64,000 bases of DNA, taken from positions 11,112,001 to 11,176,000 of the forward strand of contig NC_021658.1 of the NCBI RefSeq assembly GCF_000418325.1, read 5' to 3'. A program made the position numbers and the translations under genes. This document shows, piece after piece, positions 34,530-43,781 of this stretch (position 1 is the first letter of the stretch; every line of letters begins with the position of its first letter). The stretch comes from Sorangium cellulosum So0157-2. GTDB taxonomy: Bacteria > Myxococcota_A > Polyangia > Polyangiales > Polyangiaceae. Below the pieces are notes generated by a model. That model searched no databases. It was not told the DNA's origin and worked only from the letters and a program-made list of their open reading frames with translations.

Positions 34530-35120
34530 ATGTTCCGCAAGACGCTCGCCGCTGCTCTCCCGCTCGCGCTCGCGCTCTCCGCCGTCGCCCGCGACGGCGC
34601 CGCCTCCAACTACCCGCCGAGCTACGATTATTGCGGGCCCACCGCGACGGTGCACACCGGCCCGTTCGAGCTCATCCAGGATCCGGTGCGGACCGACGCC
34701 GCCAGGCTGACGGTGGCCTACCGCGGCTACCTGCGCGCCTATTATCCCGATCACGAGATCAACCTCTATGTCCGGCTGAACGGCAGCGACGCCTTCCTCC
34801 CGGCGAGCGCGGGCGCGCACGGCGACGCCTACGCCCTCGTCAGCAACGCGCCCCGCGACTGCGCGTGGTGCTCGCCGCCGCCCGACGCCGCGGGCCAGCG
34901 CCTCTGCGGCGGCGCGCCGCTCCCGCCCGCGTCGAGCGGCACCTGGGTCTGCAACGAGCCGACCGCTATCGAGGAGGACCTCTTCTTCTGGGCCTACGAT
35001 GCATACGGCCACATGAACGCCTGGGACATCGAGGTGGCCGCCGAGTCCCACGGCCTCTGGGACAGCAACCTCGGAGCGAACTACGCCGCGCGCTTCGAGG
35101 CCCGATCGAGCTGCTTCTGA
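34530..35120 (+). CDS. Secreted protein of unknown function
   Basis: 196 residues from ATG 34530, with GGAGG eight bases upstream. A clear Sec signal (LAAALPLALALSAVARDGAA) is followed by a compact beta-rich domain with several Tyr/Trp motifs: SYDYCGPTATVHTG, RLTVAYRGYLRAYYPDHEIN, LYVRLNGSDAFLPAS and DLFFWAYDAYGHMNAWDIEV, and five to six Cys that could pair. I do not recognise the family with certainty. It stands alone between a cupin and a convergent hypothetical gene. Confidence 0.75.
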   Translation: MFRKTLAAALPLALALSAVARDGAASNYPPSYDYCGPTATVHTGPFELIQDPVRTDAARLTVAYRGYLRAYYPDHEINLYVRLNGSDAFLPASAGAHGDAYALVSNAPRDCAWCSPPPDAAGQRLCGGAPLPPASSGTWVCNEPTAIEEDLFFWAYDAYGHMNAWDIEVAAESHGLWDSNLGANYAARFEARSSCF

Positions 35121-35219
35121 GCGCCGCGAGCGGCCTATGCGTCGTCGCCTGCCCGGAGAAGGCGATCCAGCTCGTCCCGACGGCCGGGGCGGGCTGAGCC
35201 CTCCGCGCCTCGGCCGGCG

Positions 35220-36161
35220 TCAGGCGACGCTGCGCGCGGGCCCGGACGCGGGCGCGGCGCCATACCCGTAGGCGGCGCGGTAGCGCTCGTACCGGTCGAG
35301 GAGCTCGCTCGTGGTCTTGGGCATCGGCACGCGGGCGCGCGTGATGTACGAGATCACGTTCTTGGCGCGGACGATCAGCTCGGCGCCGCGGGCCGCTTGC
35401 TCCCGCTCGGCCGGCGAGGCGTCCGCGCCGAGCGCCGGCTGGAAGGCGGCGAGCCTCTCCGCCGACACGACGAACGACGTCCAGACCTCGAAGATCTCGG
35501 CGTCGGTGCGCAGCGTCTCGCACTTGACCTTGGCCGCATGCGCGAGCTCGCAGGCCAGGCGGTCCAGCCCGGCGAACATCGGCAGCGGCCCGAAGGTGTC
35601 GATCATCGCGTCGCGGATGCCGTCGATGGCCTTCATGCTCTGGGCGATCTTCACGTACCGGCTGTTATAGAACGCCTCGACCGGGAAGGAGAACGCCTTG
35701 AACGGCTCGCCCCACAGCTCGTCGAGCCCCTCTTCCCCGCTGCGGTGGAGCACCATCTTTCCGAGCGTCAGCGCCTCGAGGAGGTGCTCTCCGCACTCGC
35801 GCATGAGGGCGTTGTCGGGCTCGATGGTGACGCCGAGCTCCTGGATCTCGACCAGCTTGGTGAAGATGTCCGCCGCGCGGTTGAAGATCGCGCCGGCGAG
35901 CATGGCGCCTTTGACGCGCTTGCGCTGCGGATCGGCCTCGGACTCGAAGGCGCGCCGCGCCTCGTCCAGCCGCTTTCCCGGCACGTTGATGCCGTGCTCG
36001 ACATGGTTGAACAGCCGCCGCGTCAGCGCCTCGATGAGGCGCTTCTTCGCGAGCAGCGTATCGGCCGGCGCCTCGTACGCCTTGATCCAGTAGCCGTAAT
36101 AGTAGACCCGCAGCTGGCCGTCGATGATCTGCTTCTTCCCGAGCGGTATCGCGCTGTCCAT
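35220..36161 (-). CDS. Conserved hypothetical helical protein
   Basis: 313 residues from ATG 36161 (MDSAIPLGKKQIIDGQLRVY). The protein is soluble and largely helical, with YYYGYWIKAYEAP near the start, repeated charged helices, SFPVEAFYNSRYVKIAQSMK mid-protein, and a C-terminal SELLDRYERYRAAYGY. There is no signal, membrane helix or catalytic motif. Longer starts to 36263 are Arg/Pro-rich and unlikely. I recognise no family. Confidence 0.72.
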   Translation of the reverse strand: MDSAIPLGKKQIIDGQLRVYYYGYWIKAYEAPADTLLAKKRLIEALTRRLFNHVEHGINVPGKRLDEARRAFESEADPQRKRVKGAMLAGAIFNRAADIFTKLVEIQELGVTIEPDNALMRECGEHLLEALTLGKMVLHRSGEEGLDELWGEPFKAFSFPVEAFYNSRYVKIAQSMKAIDGIRDAMIDTFGPLPMFAGLDRLACELAHAAKVKCETLRTDAEIFEVWTSFVVSAERLAAFQPALGADASPAEREQAARGAELIVRAKNVISYITRARVPMPKTTSELLDRYERYRAAYGYGAAPASGPARSVA

Positions 36162-36495
36162 GGCCCGCCTCCGATCGGCTGCCAGGCGTCGCCCCTGCGC
36201 CGGAGGCGCGGGGATGCGTGCCCGTGCGAGATGCGAGTAGCATGGGCGCGAGGCCGCCCGCAAGGCGCGAGCGACGCGATCCAGCAGAGTCGTCCGCCGG
36301 AAACCGGGACTTCACCGACAGGAAAGACAGAGGCTCGCGAGGTGATCGCCGCCGCCGAGCGCCGCCCTCTCGGCGGCTCGGCGGCTCGGCGGCCCGGCGC
36401 GACGGCCCGGCGCGACGGCCCGGCGCGAGGGGCGCACGACAGCGCGGCTCACCGGGGCCGGCCGGCGGCGCGCGCCCGCGCGCGAGGCCCGGGCG
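36162..36495. other. Intergenic region with 13-bp tandem repeats
   Basis: 334 bases without a gene I can support. A 13-bp unit GGCCCGGCGCGAC occurs three times head to tail at 36391-36429, preceded by two copies of CGGCGGCT (from 36371). It may be simple-sequence expansion. The left part should contain the promoter of the leftward hypothetical gene starting at 36161. Confidence 0.6.
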
Positions 36496-37422
36496 TCACT
36501 GCGCGCACCCCTCGAGCTCGGCCATCATGCGCCAGAAGGCCGTGGCCTTGATCTCGCAGCTGTCCTGCGTCGTGTGGGTGTGCTCGTACTCCGCGTTGCC
36601 GGACGCCTCCACGTCGAAACGCGGGTGCTGCATCGGGATCTCGACGCCGTCCACCACCGCGGTGTGCCGCTCGCCGCCAAAGTGGACGTCGAGATCCTCG
36701 AAGTCGTAAAGGATCTTCCCGCGCTCCCGGCAGAAGCCGCGGATCTGCTGGTTGCGCTTCGCGCGGTTCACGCCGTTGTATTCCGCGTCGGCGGGCCCGG
36801 TCATATAGATGAAGGTCACCTTCGGGAACTCCTGACCGAGCGCGTCGAGCGCGTCGAGGTAGCGCTGCACGTCCTGCTCGGTCTGCTCGGCGATCTCCGA
36901 GGACCACGCCCACATCGAATACCGGATCTCCGGGTGATCGCCGAGGATGGCGCGCACCTCGTCGACGCCCGCCTCGCTCGCCCAGTACTGCTCGCCCACG
37001 ACGAGGTTGTTGTCGATCATCCCGTCCCACATCCGGAAGACGCCGGTCTCCGCCGGGACGCCGCAATACTCCGCCTCGAAGCCATAGACGGGAGAGCTCG
37101 CCTCGATGCTCTCGGCGCCCACGATGATCTGCGAGCCGTGCGAGCGATGGGCGTAATGGAAGACGAAGTCGCCGGACTTGAGCGCGTCGATACAGCTCGC
37201 CGGGATGCCGTCCAGCGCCGCGTGCCGATGATCGAACGTCCGCGCGTCCGCGGGGTCGGGATCGGGATCGCCGCCCGACGCCGTGCTCGCCCCGCCGCCG
37301 CCCGTACCGCTGTCGCCCGCGGCGCGATCGCCCGCACCGTCGCCGCCCCCGCAAGCCGCTATGCCGAGCGCGAGGGTGAGCCCAACGACAATGAGTTCCG
37401 AGTGAATCAAGGATTTTATCAT
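36496..37422 (-). CDS. Lipoprotein, SGNH-hydrolase-like (tentative)
   Basis: 308 residues from ATG 37422 (MIKSLIHSELIVVGLTLALG). The lipobox LGIAAC is followed by a Gly/Ser/Asp linker to about residue 60. The domain reads DFVFHYAHRSHGSQIIVG, NNLVVGEQYWASEAG, IRYSMWAWSSEIAEQTEQ, FPKVTFIYMTGPADAEYNG and RGKILYDFEDLDVHFGG. The order of strands and the late D/H pair recall SGNH-type hydrolases, but no GDS motif is visible, so function stays open. Divergent from the kinase across a long gap. Confidence 0.7.
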   Translation of the reverse strand: MIKSLIHSELIVVGLTLALGIAACGGGDGAGDRAAGDSGTGGGGASTASGGDPDPDPADARTFDHRHAALDGIPASCIDALKSGDFVFHYAHRSHGSQIIVGAESIEASSPVYGFEAEYCGVPAETGVFRMWDGMIDNNLVVGEQYWASEAGVDEVRAILGDHPEIRYSMWAWSSEIAEQTEQDVQRYLDALDALGQEFPKVTFIYMTGPADAEYNGVNRAKRNQQIRGFCRERGKILYDFEDLDVHFGGERHTAVVDGVEIPMQHPRFDVEASGNAEYEHTHTTQDSCEIKATAFWRMMAELEGCAQ

Positions 37423-38026
37423 GGCATTGTGAATTCTAGACGTCGTCCAGGGGAGCGCAACGGCCATCGAAGGCGTTCTCGTGCTGTCGCGCCGGGCTCG
37501 GACGCCGCGATCTCCACCGCGGCGACGGCGCACCGGCGAGCGCGCCCGCCGTGCTGCGCTGCGCCAGCGCGGCCTCTGCGCGACGGCCGCCTGGGCCCGC
37601 GCGGCCGCCTCGAGGCGGCGGGCCCGCGCAGAGATCGCGACGAGGCGCGCACGTCCGCGCAGGAAGCGGGCGGCGGCCAGCGCGCTCGCGGGGACAATCG
37701 CGCTCCGGCGCTCGACAGAGCACGTCTGCTGCGCCAGATATTGCTGAATTTCAACAGCAAGGATGGACCGTTAGGGACTGACGCGCGCCAGATCCCGATC
37801 CAGGCCTGTCGCGGGGGTGCGTGCCAGCGATACGGCCGCCTCGGGCGGCCCGGGCGGAACTCGGGCGATCGCCAGCCACCCACGGCGATAGGAAGCGCGG
37901 AGTCGCCCGGAACGTGGCGCGCGCAAGCACGATCGTTCCGCCATCTCCCGGCCCATCGTGGCCGGCACCTTTCCTATCCTGTAGGCTCATCTCACCTCCC
38001 TCGGCAGCCAGGAGGACGCCATCGCC
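37423..38026. other. Divergent intergenic region upstream of the kinase
   Basis: 604 bases between the divergent lipoprotein and kinase genes. Open frames on both strands have the Arg/Ala/Pro composition of shadows. An A+T-richer spot at about 37735-37775 is a possible promoter. AGGAGG lies before the kinase ATG. I see no RNA gene or repeat. Confidence 0.4.
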
Positions 38027-39553
38027 ATGCATTACGCCCCAGATTCCGTCGTAGGTGGGAAGTACCGTCTTGAGCGACCGCTCTCGGCCGGCGGGATGGG
38101 CTCGGTGTGGGCGGCGCGTCACATCAACTTGGGATCTCCCGTCGCGGTCAAGTTCATGGCACCGACGTTTGCGACGTCGTCCACGTTCCTGGCCCGCTTC
38201 GAGCGCGAGGCCAGGATCGCCGCGAGCCTGAAGAGCCCACACGTGGTCTATGTCCAGGACTACGGCGTCGACGACGACACTCCGTACCTCGTGATGGAGC
38301 TGCTCCAGGGCGAGGACCTGGGCACGCGGCTCGAGCGCGTCGGCCGGCTCTCCCTCGCGGACGCCACGCTCATCCTCATGCAGGCCGGCAAGGCGATCCG
38401 CCGCGCGCACGAGGCCGGCCTCGTCCACCGCGATCTCAAGCCGGCCAACCTGTTCCTCGCGCGCGCGGAGGAGGAGCAGGAAGAGATCGTGAAGGTCCTC
38501 GACTTCGGCATCGTCAAGGAGACCGGCGTTCATCTCACGGAGGAGGTGACGCGCACCGGCGAGCTGCTCGGCTCCCCTCACTACATGAGCCCGGAGCAAG
38601 TCCGGGGCGAAAAGGACGTGGACCAGCGCAGCGATCTCTGGTCGCTCGGGGTCATCCTCTTCTGCGCCGTCACGGGCGAGCTGCCGTTCCAGGGGGATCA
38701 GCTCGGCGCCGTGATCGCCAACATCCTCGTCGCGCCCGTGCCGAGCGCCTCCACGCTCGCGCCCGACCTGCCGCCGGCGATGGATGCCTTCTTCGCGCGG
38801 GCGCTGGCCCGCGAGCGGGCGCAGCGCTTCCAGTCGATCGGAGAGATGATCGGCGAGCTCCGCCGGCTCGCGGGCATGGCGTCGCCGTCGATTCCGGATC
38901 TGCAACCGCCATGCTCCGGTATGCCGACCTCGTCTCAGCCGAGGAGGAGCGGGACGATACCGCTGCGGCCGGTGGAGCTCCGCGTCCCGCCGTCCGCGCC
39001 CCGGACGGCCACGCCCGGGACCCTGACCGGCGCGGGGGCGACGGCGCAGGAGGCACGGCCGCAGACGCCCACGCGCGCGATGCTGGCGCTCGGCGTCGCG
39101 ACGACGCTCCTCGGCGTCGGCATCACGGTCGCCCTGAGGGAGGTCAGCTCGCGCGGCAGGGGCGAGGCGGGCGCGGAGGTCGCCTCGCCGGCCGCGCCGG
39201 CGCCGGAGCGGAGCGCCGCCTGGATGCCGGCGAGACCGCCGAGCCCGCCCGCGCCGCCGCCGAGCGTGTTCCCCGGCGCGCCGTCCGCGCCCGACGCGCG
39301 GACGCCCCTTCGCGAGCCGCCCTCCGCCCCGCCGACGGGCGTTCCCGGAGGCACGACGGCGCGGCCCGAGACGCCGCCGTCGCCCACGGGAGCACGCCGG
39401 CCGTCGCCGACGACCAGGCCCAAAGCACCGCCCACGCCTGTCCTCAACCCCGCCCCGAAGCCGCCCGTGCCACAGCCGACAGCACCGGCGCCCGATCGCG
39501 CCCCGCCAGCGCCGGAGCCGGATCGCGCCCCCATGCCGATACCGCCCTTTTGA
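38027..39553 (+). CDS. Ser/Thr protein kinase (PknB/Hanks type) with transmembrane and Pro-rich tail
   Basis: 508 residues. The N-terminal kinase domain (about 12-280) has the Gly-rich loop LSAGGMGSVW, Lys in PVAVKFM, catalytic HRDLKPANLFLA, DFGIVKE, SPHYMSPEQVRGE and DQRSDLWSLGVI. All catalytic residues are present, so it should be active. A linker leads to a single membrane helix (LALGVATTLLGVGITVAL, about 350). The outer part is a 140-residue Pro/Ala-rich tail without a folded sensor domain. Typical of myxobacterial Hanks kinases. Convergent with the ABC permease gene. Confidence 0.95.
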   Translation: MHYAPDSVVGGKYRLERPLSAGGMGSVWAARHINLGSPVAVKFMAPTFATSSTFLARFEREARIAASLKSPHVVYVQDYGVDDDTPYLVMELLQGEDLGTRLERVGRLSLADATLILMQAGKAIRRAHEAGLVHRDLKPANLFLARAEEEQEEIVKVLDFGIVKETGVHLTEEVTRTGELLGSPHYMSPEQVRGEKDVDQRSDLWSLGVILFCAVTGELPFQGDQLGAVIANILVAPVPSASTLAPDLPPAMDAFFARALARERAQRFQSIGEMIGELRRLAGMASPSIPDLQPPCSGMPTSSQPRRSGTIPLRPVELRVPPSAPRTATPGTLTGAGATAQEARPQTPTRAMLALGVATTLLGVGITVALREVSSRGRGEAGAEVASPAAPAPERSAAWMPARPPSPPAPPPSVFPGAPSAPDARTPLREPPSAPPTGVPGGTTARPETPPSPTGARRPSPTTRPKAPPTPVLNPAPKPPVPQPTAPAPDRAPPAPEPDRAPMPIPPF

Positions 39554-39582
39554 CGGGGCGCTCTTCCGCGCGCCGCTCCAGC

Positions 39583-40389
39583 CTACGACCCTGTGGACTG
39601 ATACCGCCGCTCGCCGAAGCGCCAGATGCGCAGCGACACGAGCAGGAACACCACGCCGACGAGCGGCGACGCCCAGCGCGCGGCCTCGGGCAGCGCCGGG
39701 ACCGTGGGGCGCTCGAGCAGCGCGCCCGCGGGGATGTAGCTCACGAAGGCCAGCGGCACGACGAACGTGAAGAAGCGCCGGAACCAGTCGCGGTACAGGG
39801 TCAATGGGTACTGCGCCGCCTCCGTGCCGCCGTAGGTCAACGTGTTCATGATCTCGAGCGACTCGACCGTCCAGAAGCACAGCGTCGCCTGGAGCACGAG
39901 GAGCCCGTAAAACACGCAGGCGCCGCCGGCGATCGCGCCGGCGAGCAGCCCGACCTTGGCCGCCGTCCACCCGACGTCGAGCGCGGCGCCGGCCCACAGG
40001 AGCATCACGAGGCCGACGGCGAGCCGACCGGCGCGCAGGAACTGGAACTCGCTCGTCGCGACCTGGAACGCCGTGGAGCGCGGGCGCAGGAGCATCCGGT
40101 CGAAATCGCCGGACCGCACCACCGTCGAGAAGGTGTCGAATCCCCGGCCGAACGCCTCGGCGAGCGCGAAGGAGACGTTGACCAGCCCGAACAGGAGCGC
40201 CACGTCCGCGAAGCGCCAGCCGCGGACCGCGCCGAACCGGTCGAACAGCGCCCACACGCCGAGCAGCTCGATGCCCACCATGATGAACTGGCCTATCGAC
40301 CACATCGCGAACGAGGCGCGATACTGCATCTGCACCCGCAGCGACGCGGCGGCGAGCCGGAGGTAAAGCGTCGTCGCGTCCCGCCACAT
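39583..40389 (-). CDS. ABC-2 type permease (DUF990-like), second subunit
   Basis: 268 residues, about six membrane helices, first at GQFIMVGIELLGVWALF. Motifs RSGDFDRMLLRPRS and FFTFVVPLAFVSYIPAGALL are characteristic of ABC-2 permeases of the DUF990 type. It is the last gene of the leftward operon ATPase-permease-permease, 19 bases after the first permease. The pair forms the channel of an exporter for an unknown substrate. Confidence 0.9.
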   Translation of the reverse strand: MWRDATTLYLRLAAASLRVQMQYRASFAMWSIGQFIMVGIELLGVWALFDRFGAVRGWRFADVALLFGLVNVSFALAEAFGRGFDTFSTVVRSGDFDRMLLRPRSTAFQVATSEFQFLRAGRLAVGLVMLLWAGAALDVGWTAAKVGLLAGAIAGGACVFYGLLVLQATLCFWTVESLEIMNTLTYGGTEAAQYPLTLYRDWFRRFFTFVVPLAFVSYIPAGALLERPTVPALPEAARWASPLVGVVFLLVSLRIWRFGERRYQSTGS

Positions 40390-40408
40390 CTCGCCTGCTC
40401 CTCGCCCC

Positions 40409-41218
40409 TCAGCCGCCCTGCGCCACGAGCCGCCGCAGGCCGCGCGCCACCATCGCGCGGCCGAGCGCGACGAACGCCGCGGTCCACAGCGCCTGGTGCA
40501 GCAAGACGCCCGGGAGCGCCCCGGCCGGCAGGTGGCCGAGGTAGAGCCGGAACGGGGCGTCGACCATGCCGCGGAACGGCAGCGCGTCGAGCCAGGGCTG
40601 CATCCACGACGGGAACAGCGGCAGCGGCACGACCATGCCCGAGGCGATGAGGACGAGCGAGGGCACGATCCGCGCGATGCCGTCGCCGGACGTGGTCCAC
40701 AGCATCGTCGACGTCACCGCCGTCGCGAACGCGGCGACGAGCGCCGCCGCGAAGACCATGGCCGCCGCCCACGCGCCCGCGGCCGCGAGCGACGGCGGCA
40801 GCGACATGCCGAGCAGCGGCACCGCGACCGCGAACATCGGGATCGCGCGCAAGACCGTCGGCGCGACGCGCGCGGCGAGCGCGCGGGCGAGCCAGAGGGT
40901 GTGGAGGTCGAGCGGGCGCGAGAGCTCGTAGCCCACCGCGCCGGTGCGGATCAGCTCGCGCACCTCGGGGTCGGGGTTCGTCGAGAACGGCATCAGCTGG
41001 AAGAACGCCTGCCCGAGCCAGGTGTACGTGATGGCCTGCCCGAGGGCCATCGGCGGACGCGCGCCGGGCGCGTTCGCGTAGAACGCCTCGAGCACCATCA
41101 CCTTGATGAGCCCCCAGAACAGCTGCGTGCCGAACCCGGCCGCGGCCGCGGCGCGGTACTGCAAGAGCGCGCGGAAGCGCGCGCGGAAGACGGCCCCGTA
41201 GGCGAGGAGCGCGCTCAC
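40409..41218 (-). CDS. ABC-2 type permease, first subunit
   Basis: 269 residues starting with GTG at 41218, which overlaps the ATPase stop by four bases. Six membrane helices; RTGAVGYELSRPLDLHTLWL after the second helix parallels the RSGDFDRMLLRP segment of the partner permease, marking both as ABC-2/DUF990 family. PLPLFPSWMQPWLDALPFRG near the end is also typical of the family. The two permeases are diverged and probably heterodimerise. Confidence 0.9.
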   Translation of the reverse strand: MSALLAYGAVFRARFRALLQYRAAAAAGFGTQLFWGLIKVMVLEAFYANAPGARPPMALGQAITYTWLGQAFFQLMPFSTNPDPEVRELIRTGAVGYELSRPLDLHTLWLARALAARVAPTVLRAIPMFAVAVPLLGMSLPPSLAAAGAWAAAMVFAAALVAAFATAVTSTMLWTTSGDGIARIVPSLVLIASGMVVPLPLFPSWMQPWLDALPFRGMVDAPFRLYLGHLPAGALPGVLLHQALWTAAFVALGRAMVARGLRRLVAQGG

Positions 41219-42204
41219 GGCCGGCCGCCCGCCTCGCCGTAGAGCCGCGCCACGATCTCGTCGATGGGCGGGTTCTGCACCAGGAGGTCGCGCACGGGGT
41301 AGCGGGCCGTGACGCGCCCGACGAGCTCCGCGGTCGAGATCGCCGCGGGATCGAAGCGCAGCGTCACGCGGTCGCCCTCGCGGCGGATCACCTCGGCGTG
41401 CGGCTCGGCGATCTCGGCCGCGGGGTCGGTCAGGTCGACGATGAGCCAGCGCTCGGCGGTAACCTTCGCGCGGAGCGCCTCGAGCGAGCCGTCCGAGAGC
41501 ACCCGGCCGCCGGCGATGAGGACGACGCGCGAGCACAGGGCCTCGATGTCGTCCATGTCGTGCGTCGTCAGGATCACGGTGACGCCGCGCTCGCGGTTCA
41601 GCCGCTGGACGAAGCGCCGCACCGCGAGCTTCGAGACGGCGTCGAGGCCGATCGTGGGCTCGTCGAGGAAGAGCAGGTCGGGCGCGTGGAGCAGGGCGGC
41701 CGCGAGATCGCAGCGCATGCGCTGGCCGAGGCTGAGCTGCCGCACCGGCGTGTCGAGCAGCGGCGCGAGATCGAGCATCGCGACGAGCTCGTCGCGCGCG
41801 CGGGCGTGGTCGGCCGCGCCGACGCGGTAGATGTCCCGGAGGAGCTCGAACGAGTCGATCACCGGCAGATCCCAGAGGAGCTGGGTGCGCTGGCCGAACA
41901 CGACGCCGAGCCGCCGCACGTGCGCGACGCGCTCGCGCCACGGGACGCGGCCGTCCACCTCGCATCGCCCCGCGTCCGGCACGAGGATGCCGGCGAGGAT
42001 CTTCACCGTGGTGGACTTGCCGGCGCCGTTCGGCCCGATGTACCCGACGAGCTCGCCCCGCTCGATCGCGAACGAGACGCCCGCGAGCGCGTCGACGGCG
42101 CGGTAGCGCGGGCGCACGAGCCCGGCGAGCGCACCCCACGCGCCCGCGCGGCGCTCGGCCACCCGGTAGGCCTTGCGCAGGTCCTCGACGACGATCAGCG
42201 GCAT
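41215..42204 (-). CDS. ABC transporter ATP-binding protein (ABC-2 exporter)
   Basis: 329 residues. Walker A GPNGAGKST (about 58), Q-loop VFGQRTQLLWDLPV, signature LSLGQRMRCDLAAALLH, Walker B LLFLDEPTIGLD and H-loop TTHD are intact. The FGQRTQLLWDLP and LSLGQRMR motifs mark the subgroup that pairs with DUF990 permeases. The C-terminal 90 residues form a regulatory domain. This is the first gene of the operon. Confidence 0.95.
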   Translation of the reverse strand: MPLIVVEDLRKAYRVAERRAGAWGALAGLVRPRYRAVDALAGVSFAIERGELVGYIGPNGAGKSTTVKILAGILVPDAGRCEVDGRVPWRERVAHVRRLGVVFGQRTQLLWDLPVIDSFELLRDIYRVGAADHARARDELVAMLDLAPLLDTPVRQLSLGQRMRCDLAAALLHAPDLLFLDEPTIGLDAVSKLAVRRFVQRLNRERGVTVILTTHDMDDIEALCSRVVLIAGGRVLSDGSLEALRAKVTAERWLIVDLTDPAAEIAEPHAEVIRREGDRVTLRFDPAAISTAELVGRVTARYPVRDLLVQNPPIDEIVARLYGEAGGRP

Positions 42205-42341
42205 GGCGGCGGCGAGGCTCCCACGGGCGGCGCGGGAGCATACAGGACGTCGCTCGGATGGCCAGCGCCGCCGGCGTCGTCAGGTCTGCCTTCCTCTCCC
42301 CCGCAGGCCCCGCGCGGGTTACCCTGGCCGCCGCTCCTCCT

Positions 42342-43328
42342 ATGACCGCCGATCCGATCGCCCAGGCCCTGTTTCCGCCGTTCGACGACCCTGCCGCCTT
42401 CGACCGGATCCGCGCCGATCTCGACGCCTTTCTCCCGGCGATCCGCGCGGTGTGCGAGCGCCACGGCCTCGCCGCGAGCGGCCTCGCCGCGTTCGAGCGC
42501 GGGACCAACGTCGTTGTTTCGAACGACGCGGGCCAGATCATCAAGCTGTTCCCGCCGTTCCTGAGGCACCAGTTCGAGGCCGAGCGCCTCGCGCTCGGGC
42601 GGGTCCACGGGAACGTCCCGGTGGCCACGCCGGAGATCCTCCGGGAAGGGGAGCTCGACGGGTGGCCGTATCTCGTGATGTCGCGCCTCCCGGGGCGCAC
42701 CCTGGAAGAGGTCTGGCCCGCGCTCGGCGGGGCGGAGCGCGCCGAGGCGCTCGCCCGCATCGGCGAGATCATGACGGCCGCCCACGCGCTGCCCACCGGC
42801 GGGCTGGAGAGCCTCGATCTCGGCTGGGACACGTTCGTGGAGCGCCAGATCGCCGGCTGCGAGGGCCGCCACCGGCGAATGCGCTTGCCCGAGCGCCTTG
42901 TCGCTCAGATCCCGGCGTATCTGGCCTCGGCCCGCCTCCTCCTGCCGACGTCCGTGATTCCCGTCCTCCTGACGGGAGAATACACGCCCGAAAACCTCCT
43001 CGTGACCAGGACGGGCGGGGCGTGGCGCGTCACCGGCATGATCGACTTCGCGGACGCGTGCCTCGGGCCGGCCGAATACGACCTCCTGGGCCCGTGCCTC
43101 TTCCTCGCTGCCGGCAGCGCGGAGCTCCAGCGCGCCTTTCTGGTCGCCTGCGGAACCGGGATCGCCGACGCCGACCTGACCCCGGCGCTGAGCCGCAAGC
43201 TGATGGCGCTCGCGCTCCTGCACCGGTACAGCAACCTCGGCTACCAGATCAGGATCGAAGGCTGGGAGTCCCAGGCCTCCTCGCTCTCCGAGCTGGAACA
43301 GCTGATCTGGCCGTTCCCGGTCCGCTGA
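42342..43328 (+). CDS. Aminoglycoside phosphotransferase (APH)-fold protein with altered catalytic loop
   Basis: 328 residues from ATG 42342 (MTADPIAQALFPPFDD); an upstream start at 42258 adds a low-quality extension. APH-fold features: FERGTNVVVSNDAGQIIKLF with the ATP-binding Lys, LVMSRLPGRTLEEVW hinge, and MIDFADACLGPAEYDLLGP with the metal-binding Asp. The catalytic Brenner-type loop, normally HGDLxxxN, reads LLTGEYTPENLLV, so His is lost and Glu replaces the catalytic Asp while Asn remains. It may be a weak or regulatory kinase. Substrate unknown; an antibiotic-resistance role should not be assumed. Confidence 0.8.
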   Translation: MTADPIAQALFPPFDDPAAFDRIRADLDAFLPAIRAVCERHGLAASGLAAFERGTNVVVSNDAGQIIKLFPPFLRHQFEAERLALGRVHGNVPVATPEILREGELDGWPYLVMSRLPGRTLEEVWPALGGAERAEALARIGEIMTAAHALPTGGLESLDLGWDTFVERQIAGCEGRHRRMRLPERLVAQIPAYLASARLLLPTSVIPVLLTGEYTPENLLVTRTGGAWRVTGMIDFADACLGPAEYDLLGPCLFLAAGSAELQRAFLVACGTGIADADLTPALSRKLMALALLHRYSNLGYQIRIEGWESQASSLSELEQLIWPFPVR

Positions 43329-43446
43329 TCTCGGGGCGAGACCTCGCGACAGTCGGTCGCGGGCGGCTCGAGCAAAGAGCACCCGCGCCGGCGAAGCGTC
43401 GAAAAGGTGCTATCGGTGTGTCCGTCGGACGGGCGCGCGGCGCGAT

Positions 43447-43511
43447 GGCAATCCTTGCCATGCGCGTGTCTTTCATGAACGGCAATCTTTGCCATGACGG
43501 CAAGGCTTGCC
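43447..43511. promoter_or_regulatory. Three iterated GGCAA-N3-TTGCC palindromes
   Basis: Perfect 5+3+5 palindromes occur at 43447-43459 (spacer TCC), 43481-43493 (TCT) and 43499-43511 (GGC), within the 453-base gap 43329-43781 between the APH-like gene and the heme-motif lipoprotein. Centre spacings are 34 and 18 bases. Repeated identical half-sites suggest cooperative binding of a dimeric regulator. No other gene or structure is visible in the gap. Confidence 0.6.
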
Positions 43512-43781
43512 ACGCGCAGGCTGGACCCGCGGGCGAGCTCGATGAGGCGGCAGCCGCTCCTGCGCCGGCGCTCGGCGCGTCGCGCCGCCCGATCTCGCCC
43601 GAGGGGCCGTCACGCCGCGGGGCGGCATACCGGTTGCGATAGCGCGCTCCCAGCCGGGCCGTCGCGGCCGGGGCATTCCCCGGCGAGGCACGCCGAGCAG
43701 GTACAGCGCGAGGCGGAGCAGGCGCAGGAGCGCGAGCCGCTTCGGAGCGACCCGGGTCCGCCTTACTCCACAGGAGCGATC

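Noticed and set aside
37419-38026. Possible gene in the long gap before the kinase
   Set aside because: Frames on both strands are Arg/Pro/Ala-rich shadows without plausible starts.
42342-43328. Aminoglycoside resistance gene
   Set aside because: The fold matches, but the catalytic HGD motif is altered and no context supports a resistance role.
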